A DNA stretch of 64,000 nt. Source: an uncultured Eubacteriales bacterium. Lineage in GTDB: Bacteria > Bacillota > Clostridia > Oscillospirales > CAG-272. The notes under the pieces were generated by a model. It worked only from the letters and a program-made list of their open reading frames with translations, was not told where the DNA came from and made no database searches. Where the stretch lies: positions 12,856 through 76,855 of the forward strand of contig CAKSER010000007.1 in assembly GCA_934447715.1 (NCBI GenBank), written 5' to 3'. This document shows, piece by piece, positions 60,701 to 64,000 of this stretch (the first letter of the stretch is position 1; each line of letters starts with the position of its first letter). A program made the position numbers and the translations under genes.

Positions 60701-62576
60701 AGGTTGTAACGGTCTGATATTTTTCATCCTGATCTGCGGTCGAGTCTGCGGTTACGGCAATGCACATCTCGTCAATATCGCCCATGACGGTTTTGAAAGC
60801 GCCCTTTGGAATGACGATTGTATATTCCTCTCCCGGCTTAAGAAGGAAATCCTGATCCGAACCGACAGTTATCTGGTTTTTGCCGTCGAAGCCCCACTCG
60901 CGGTAGCTTGCTACCCTTACAACGCAGGTTGCCTGGTCGAGGAAATAACCGTCATCCGAAAAGATGCCCTTGGTATCCATTGTTGCGATCTTTGTTCCGT
61001 CCCTGTCGACTATATAAGCCTCGATATTTTTGTTTATTGAAAACGGAACCGAGAAATCGATCGTTGCGGTTACCTGGTTTACCGTTGCCGTTGCAATGAT
61101 ATCCGGCGGATCGATGATCGACGGGCCGAGCTCAAACAGCACGCTGAAGCTGCCGGGCTGACCCGAGCTCAGTCCGTTTTCCGGTACCGAAATGCTGATT
61201 CCGGAAAAGGTTTCGGCTGCTGTTTTTTCGTTATAATAATGTGTCGATGCCGTTTTGCTGTACGGTGTTGCCGACTGACCGTTATGCAGATCGGTAATTA
61301 ATGTAATAAACGGAATGTCGCCGTACATGTTGGAGTGAACATATGAGCTTGCTTTGCCGTCTGAGCTTTTGCTTGTAAGAGCGTTGACCCTGAACACCTT
61401 GATTTTCGGCATGCCGCTTATAAAGTCGTTTTGCTTTTCGATAACGATAAAGCTGTCGCCGTCCCTGCGCCCGAAGGGGTACAAAATTGCGGCATCTCCG
61501 GTCTTTATAAAGTCGTCAAGGGTATAGTCTCCGTTCTCGGTGATAAGCTTTACGCTGTCTATCCAGCCGAGAATCATCTTGGAAACGGCGTTGTGATCTC
61601 CTCTGCCTCCTACCATGGCATCCTCGCTGCCGACCCACGAATAGTTGCCGAAGCAGCTTTTTATAGTATAGCTGTAATAATCCGGCAGGCCGAGCAGATG
61701 TCCCGTCTCGTGGCGGATCGTCTCGACATTAAGCTCGTGAAGCAGACAGGCACGCGGACCGATCTTTATCCCGTCATATTCCTTTTCGAAGAGAAGATTT
61801 GTCACATAGCTCCAGAACGTGCTGCCCCAACCGCTGTTGTCTCCTGCAAAGTGCAGATAAAGACCGTCGATATACGAACTTCCGTCGGCGTCGTACTTCG
61901 AATAGTCGATCTGATCGTCAAAGGCGTCCAGTACCTCACGGTAAAGAGTGGATATTCCGTTTTTTACATAGTAATCTCTCTCATGCTCCGCTGTGTACCA
62001 GTCAATAACATCTCCGCTGATTTTCAGCTTGCTGTATGAGGATTCAAGGTAAAAGCTGCTGAGCGAGTCCTCGCCGAAAAAGGCATTTTCGGCTGTTTCG
62101 CGCGTATTTTCCTTGTCATGAGGCATGTCCGGAAAATCGACAAGGAAAACAAGAGCCTTTGCTTCGCCCGAGGTCGGCATGTTTGAAGGATTGCTTGTGG
62201 AAACGATGTTTGCAATATCCTTTACATTGAGCTTTTGGTCGGCGTTTACGGTAAAGGTGGAGTAAAACGGCTTGTTAAGCTCATCAAGCGTCTGCATAAA
62301 GTTCTGACGTTCTTCAAGCGAGCCGTCCGCCTCGTATTCGGCAAGCATTTCGGAATCCGGCATGTCTGCAGAGGCAGGCAGAGTGTCCTGCTTGCTTGGT
62401 TTGTCATTTTCGAATCCGCTTTCCGGCTCCTTGATTTTTGATAAATAGTCCGAAGCGTCCTTTGCGTTTGCCGTGCCTTCGTTTAGAGACTCAGCCGATA
62501 TGCCGAATATGCCGAAGCAGTTTGAGAAAAGCAAGCATACCGTAAATAAAAATGCGAGAAAACGTGGTTTTTTCAT
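57714..62576 (-). CDS. Secreted M6-family metalloprotease with LRR, Ig-like and dockerin domains
   Basis: A 1,620-residue exported protein starting at the ATG at 62576 (MKKPRFLAFLFTVCLLFSNC signal peptide; GAAGGG upstream). The immune-inhibitor-A-like M6 protease domain (about 130-420) has the zinc motif HETGHLLGLPD at 289-299. A long beta-rich region follows. Then come leucine-rich LRR_5-type repeats (about 1170-1270: LTELNLLEGCTEIGRSAF, LEEVVIPASVTRIGG), a Big_2 Ig-like domain (about 1340-1420), and Cys-rich CxxC repeats (about 1424-1560). The C-terminal type I dockerin has two calcium loops (DLDGNGTADETDAVM, DIDRDGRITDNDSV). It may attach to a cohesin. Confidence 0.92.
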   Translation of the reverse strand: MKKPRFLAFLFTVCLLFSNCFGIFGISAESLNEGTANAKDASDYLSKIKEPESGFENDKPSKQDTLPASADMPDSEMLAEYEADGSLEERQNFMQTLDELNKPFYSTFTVNADQKLNVKDIANIVSTSNPSNMPTSGEAKALVFLVDFPDMPHDKENTRETAENAFFGEDSLSSFYLESSYSKLKISGDVIDWYTAEHERDYYVKNGISTLYREVLDAFDDQIDYSKYDADGSSYIDGLYLHFAGDNSGWGSTFWSYVTNLLFEKEYDGIKIGPRACLLHELNVETIRHETGHLLGLPDYYSYTIKSCFGNYSWVGSEDAMVGGRGDHNAVSKMILGWIDSVKLITENGDYTLDDFIKTGDAAILYPFGRRDGDSFIVIEKQNDFISGMPKIKVFRVNALTSKSSDGKASSYVHSNMYGDIPFITLITDLHNGQSATPYSKTASTHYYNEKTAAETFSGISISVPENGLSSGQPGSFSVLFELGPSIIDPPDIIATATVNQVTATIDFSVPFSINKNIEAYIVDRDGTKIATMDTKGIFSDDGYFLDQATCVVRVASYREWGFDGKNQITVGSDQDFLLKPGEEYTIVIPKGAFKTVMGDIDEMCIAVTADSTADQDEKYQTVTTFGKCSEFITLSDGRAAYAYVDTNNSENPLILALVNEDGTKQEYTVVESGMKSHVEICQLSDGSIVIGCKNKDETALAYKFDLISNTVIADIVLDDGPLPYEYKLYAFDGGFYASRIGNTDSITKIDNSMQNSTCIFPLLNFPDIARFVVGENILLISSITETTAKDQQVQTEKWRCRLYNSDWEVVAENTIFDLANIHFMGADATDNGQIVLSYYDYEDSQNPIKILVFDANLKLKKIITPDITLQKADETFAWGTIFKQIADGYFLSYGYIRQYDPKGLVEMFNTETYQQGLLFDDSFNVKSSFDVAYAASAAAVGKSGNRFIVGDEYGYYTVNAELTTTQPEITLSSDKYLINNEQQTITGVPTGATAEDVLKFIQSSAEDCRFEFRYTHAKRSTGVKMDDILSCNYELLVYDPTGTTATIYTFPQLPADYDSTFKVESGGILYNYTATEEKLVIPDFVKTVYLGSSGSNNDLSCVISLTTSAEIEGSGLPNLTELNLLEGCTEIGRSAFSYCHKLKKVVIPNTVTKLSNNAFDCCSNLEEVVIPASVTRIGGYVLANCKNLKKITYLGTKEQWDKIDFRYFDYDTDGERSGFYDLEEIYGDRIVFAGSGVIEQTVPELAISGVVLNSENGEIGFKVKKSLFEESGYVQPSLQVIFNSEMAYISEYTVDGDFYIFNFGSIGSGYNGKKALATLMGYYDGTLCLSDAFEYEIGTVPVTSITLDTSSAVLKTGGEALTLTAIINPDDSANKTVKWTTSNRKVATVKDGVVTPCGIGTAVITATTADGGFTAACEITVECSHGIAHEVEAEKSTCIKHGHDAYIVCDECGEIIEGSDAELPLAGHTGGTATCTERAVCSVCRSEYGELAAHDYITKYNSSSHWLECSVCKNTTEPEPHVYDDWEITQEAWIGSKGHRVRSCGCGHTEEGVITEDFLIGDLDGNGTADETDAVMLARYLVGWKITLSNPSATDIDRDGRITDNDSVIFERWLAGWFN

Positions 62577-62730
62577 TCTGATCAACCCTTCTTTAGCTTT
62601 TGATTTTTGTGGATGCGCTTTTTTGGTCGGGTAAAAAAAGAGCCTTTTCCCGGTCGCCTTGAATTTTTTGAGTAAACAAAAGAAATAAAAAGAAAACGGA
62701 TTTAAGACTCTTTGCTGATAGTATATAATA

Positions 62731-62759
62731 AGTATACCATCTGCTCTTTGATAAGTCAA
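62731..62759 (-). promoter_or_regulatory. Promoter of the M6 protease gene
   Basis: Minus strand TTGACT, 17-base spacer ending in TGG, TATACT. It leaves a leader of about 150 bases before the ATG at 62576. Confidence 0.82.
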
Positions 62760-62798
62760 TAAATCAAAGGCGGTTTTGACGAAAAAACGCGAAATTTG

Positions 62799-63368
62799 TC
62801 AATTTTTTGAGTAAACCTTCATTTCAACTCCGCAGTCCTGTATCAGAATGTCGCTTGGAAGGCGAGAAATTTTCCACGTTATATAAGCATCTCCGGCAGC
62901 ACCGGAAATATTAAAGACTTGGATCAAATATACAACCGGGCGCCACTCGTAAGGAACAAGAAAAAAGGCGGCTGTAAGAATGATTCCGAAAAGGACAATC
63001 GGCGCGAGTGCTATAAAAATGTACGCCCTTTTGTCATAATAATCAGAGCTTCCGGCAAAGGCGTACATGCCGGTAAAGCCGTATTTTATCTTTTTCGTTC
63101 CGCAAAGCTTCATTGCAATGCCGTGGACCAGCTCGTGCAGGATTATATATAAAAACATCAGGACGGCAAAAACGATAATTCTGAGTGCTGTACCGGAATT
63201 TCTTTCGGGAGGATTGGGAAGCCAAATAAAAATGAACATGACAGCTATCATCAGAATACAAATTGCAAATGCTGTCAGATTAACGATAAGCGCCGGCTTT
63301 TTGTCATTTTGCAGATTTACTTTGTATATTTCCCTGTACCCCTCGGGCAAAACCTCGGTTGACCTCAT
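62799..63368 (-). CDS. DUF3267 membrane zinc metalloprotease-like protein
   Basis: A 189-residue membrane protein from the ATG at 63368 (GGGGGT about 6 bases upstream); an earlier start would add ten residues. Three or four hydrophobic helices. The second or third carries the zinc-protease signature HELVHG (in LYIILHELVHGIAMKL), as in DUF3267 and site-2-protease-like families. The Tyr/Phe-rich segment KYGFTGMYAFAGSSDYYDKR follows. The substrate is unknown. It stands upstream of the M6 protease on the same strand, but that gene has its own promoter. Confidence 0.85.
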   Translation of the reverse strand: MRSTEVLPEGYREIYKVNLQNDKKPALIVNLTAFAICILMIAVMFIFIWLPNPPERNSGTALRIIVFAVLMFLYIILHELVHGIAMKLCGTKKIKYGFTGMYAFAGSSDYYDKRAYIFIALAPIVLFGIILTAAFFLVPYEWRPVVYLIQVFNISGAAGDAYITWKISRLPSDILIQDCGVEMKVYSKN

Positions 63369-63398
63369 GCTGTACCCCCGTAATATTATTAAAAACAC

Positions 63399-63656
63399 CC
63401 CGGCCGAACTGCCGGTTTTATAAAAGTTTAGCCGATTTTTAAGGAAAAGTCAATAGTGTCCCACCTTGAAAAAACCGAAAGAGCAATTAAAAAGTATCCG
63501 CTCCTGTGCTAAAATGTCCAAAGAAGACCGCTTTTTTTCGTGTTTTGCACGGAAGAAGCTTTAAAAAACAGCAGAAACCGACACAAAACAGCTTCGGTGT
63601 TGTTCAGATTTGGTAAGAGCTCCTTTATAATAGAGTCATCAAAGGAGGTATAAACC
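63399..63656. other. Intergenic region upstream of the last gene
   Basis: A plus-strand TATAAT (63626-63631) with a weak -35 TTCAGA 17 bases upstream probably serves the gene at 63657. Otherwise A/T-rich, no gene seen. Confidence 0.4.
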
Positions 63657-64000
63657 ATGAACACAGATAAAATTTACGCAGAACAGCTTGCAAACGAATA
63701 CGCACCGAAGGACACCTCAAAGGTCGTCGCCCTAAAGAAGCTTGACGCAAAGGCAAAAAGCCCGGCACATATCTTTGCATATACCTTCGGCACGGTATTT
63801 GCCCTCATTTTCGGCGTCGGAATGTGCCTTGCAATGGGACAGATAGGAAACGGAGGAACAGAGTCGTTTGTCCTCGGTATTGTTGTCGGCATTGTCGGAA
63901 TGATAGGAATGAGCGTTAACTATCCGATCTATAAAAAAATTCTCGAAAACGGCAAAAAGAAGTACGCTTTTGAAATTATGGAGCTGGCAAAGGAAATCAG
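63657..64000 (+). CDS. Membrane protein of unknown function, truncated by the window edge
   Basis: The first 114 codons of a gene that continues past 64000. ATG at 63657 with AAAGGAGG 8 bases upstream. The N-terminus MNTDKIYAEQLANEYAPK is followed by SKVVALKKLDAKAK. Two hydrophobic segments follow, in HIFAYTFGTVFALIFGVGM and VLGIVVGIVGMIGMSV, then a Lys-rich stretch. I recall similar clostridial proteins labelled dihydropteridine reductase in databases, but nothing in the sequence supports that reaction, so I leave it unnamed. Confidence 0.85.
   Translation, partial: MNTDKIYAEQLANEYAPKDTSKVVALKKLDAKAKSPAHIFAYTFGTVFALIFGVGMCLAMGQIGNGGTESFVLGIVVGIVGMIGMSVNYPIYKKILENGKKKYAFEIMELAKEI

Overview
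The window is 64 kb of a bacterial chromosome from a Firmicute, most likely class Clostridia (Oscillospiraceae or a related gut lineage). The grounds are the alpha/S10-spc gene order, a CIRCE-controlled hrcA-grpE-dnaK-dnaJ-prmA operon, YlxM-Ffh, PepT, zinc-lid adenylate kinase, DapL-type lysine synthesis, tRNA genes without encoded CCA, a dockerin-bearing secreted protease, and Gram-positive sigma-A promoters (TTGACA-N17-TATAAT, many with an extended -10). Nearly everything is core chromosome. I see no insertion sequence, integrase, transposase, CRISPR array or rRNA.

Layout. 0-9.1 kb (+): the end of the spc and alpha ribosomal operons (rpsH-rplF-rplR-rpsE-rpmD-rplO-secY-adk-map-infA-rpmJ-rpsM-rpsK-rpsD-rpoA-rplQ). 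An odd T-poor repeat with a G-quadruplex motif separates rpoA from rplQ. 9.3-17 kb: a membrane-anchored unknown (+), then on the minus strand an ECF transporter S component behind its own promoter, folded leader and terminator, a DUF3842 protein, a foldase-like PPIase and pheS-pheT. 17.2-22.4 kb (+): pfkA, a VanY-like protein lacking its zinc ligands, and an amino-acid ABC transporter whose binding protein appears circularly permuted. 22.6-28.1 kb: a holin-like/amidase pair (-), a sugar-phosphate isomerase-like protein (+), peptidase T (-) and an SH3-L,D-transpeptidase lipoprotein (-). 28.2-31.4 kb (+): ylxM-ffh-rpsP-khpA and an unlisted 35-residue Cys-rich membrane microprotein.

31.8-38 kb (-): the hrcA heat-shock operon; its GrpE has a Cys/His cluster in the N-terminal tail. 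38.2-47 kb: a deoxyinosine-type DNA glycosylase and an LTA-synthase-like protein (-), then pyrophosphatase, tRNA-Met, tRNA-Glu and two large lipoproteins sharing a repeated C-terminal module (+). 47-57.5 kb: an ArpU/RinA-like regulator (-) divergent from an XRE repressor with two operator-like dyads; a YhcC-type radical SAM protein and an EF-G paralogue (+); dapF-dapL (-); a zinc-ribbon membrane protein; and a LytTR/GHKL two-component pair (+). 57.7-64 kb: a 1,620-residue M6 protease with leucine-rich, Ig-like and dockerin domains (-), a DUF3267 membrane metalloprotease (-) and a partial membrane protein running off the end (+).

The genes serve translation, protein folding, cell-envelope building and nutrient uptake. 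The observations most worth following are the permuted binding protein, the ECF leader RNA, and degenerate GC- or purine-rich short repeats lying immediately after stop codons at several loci. All family assignments rest on reading the protein sequences; no database search was run.
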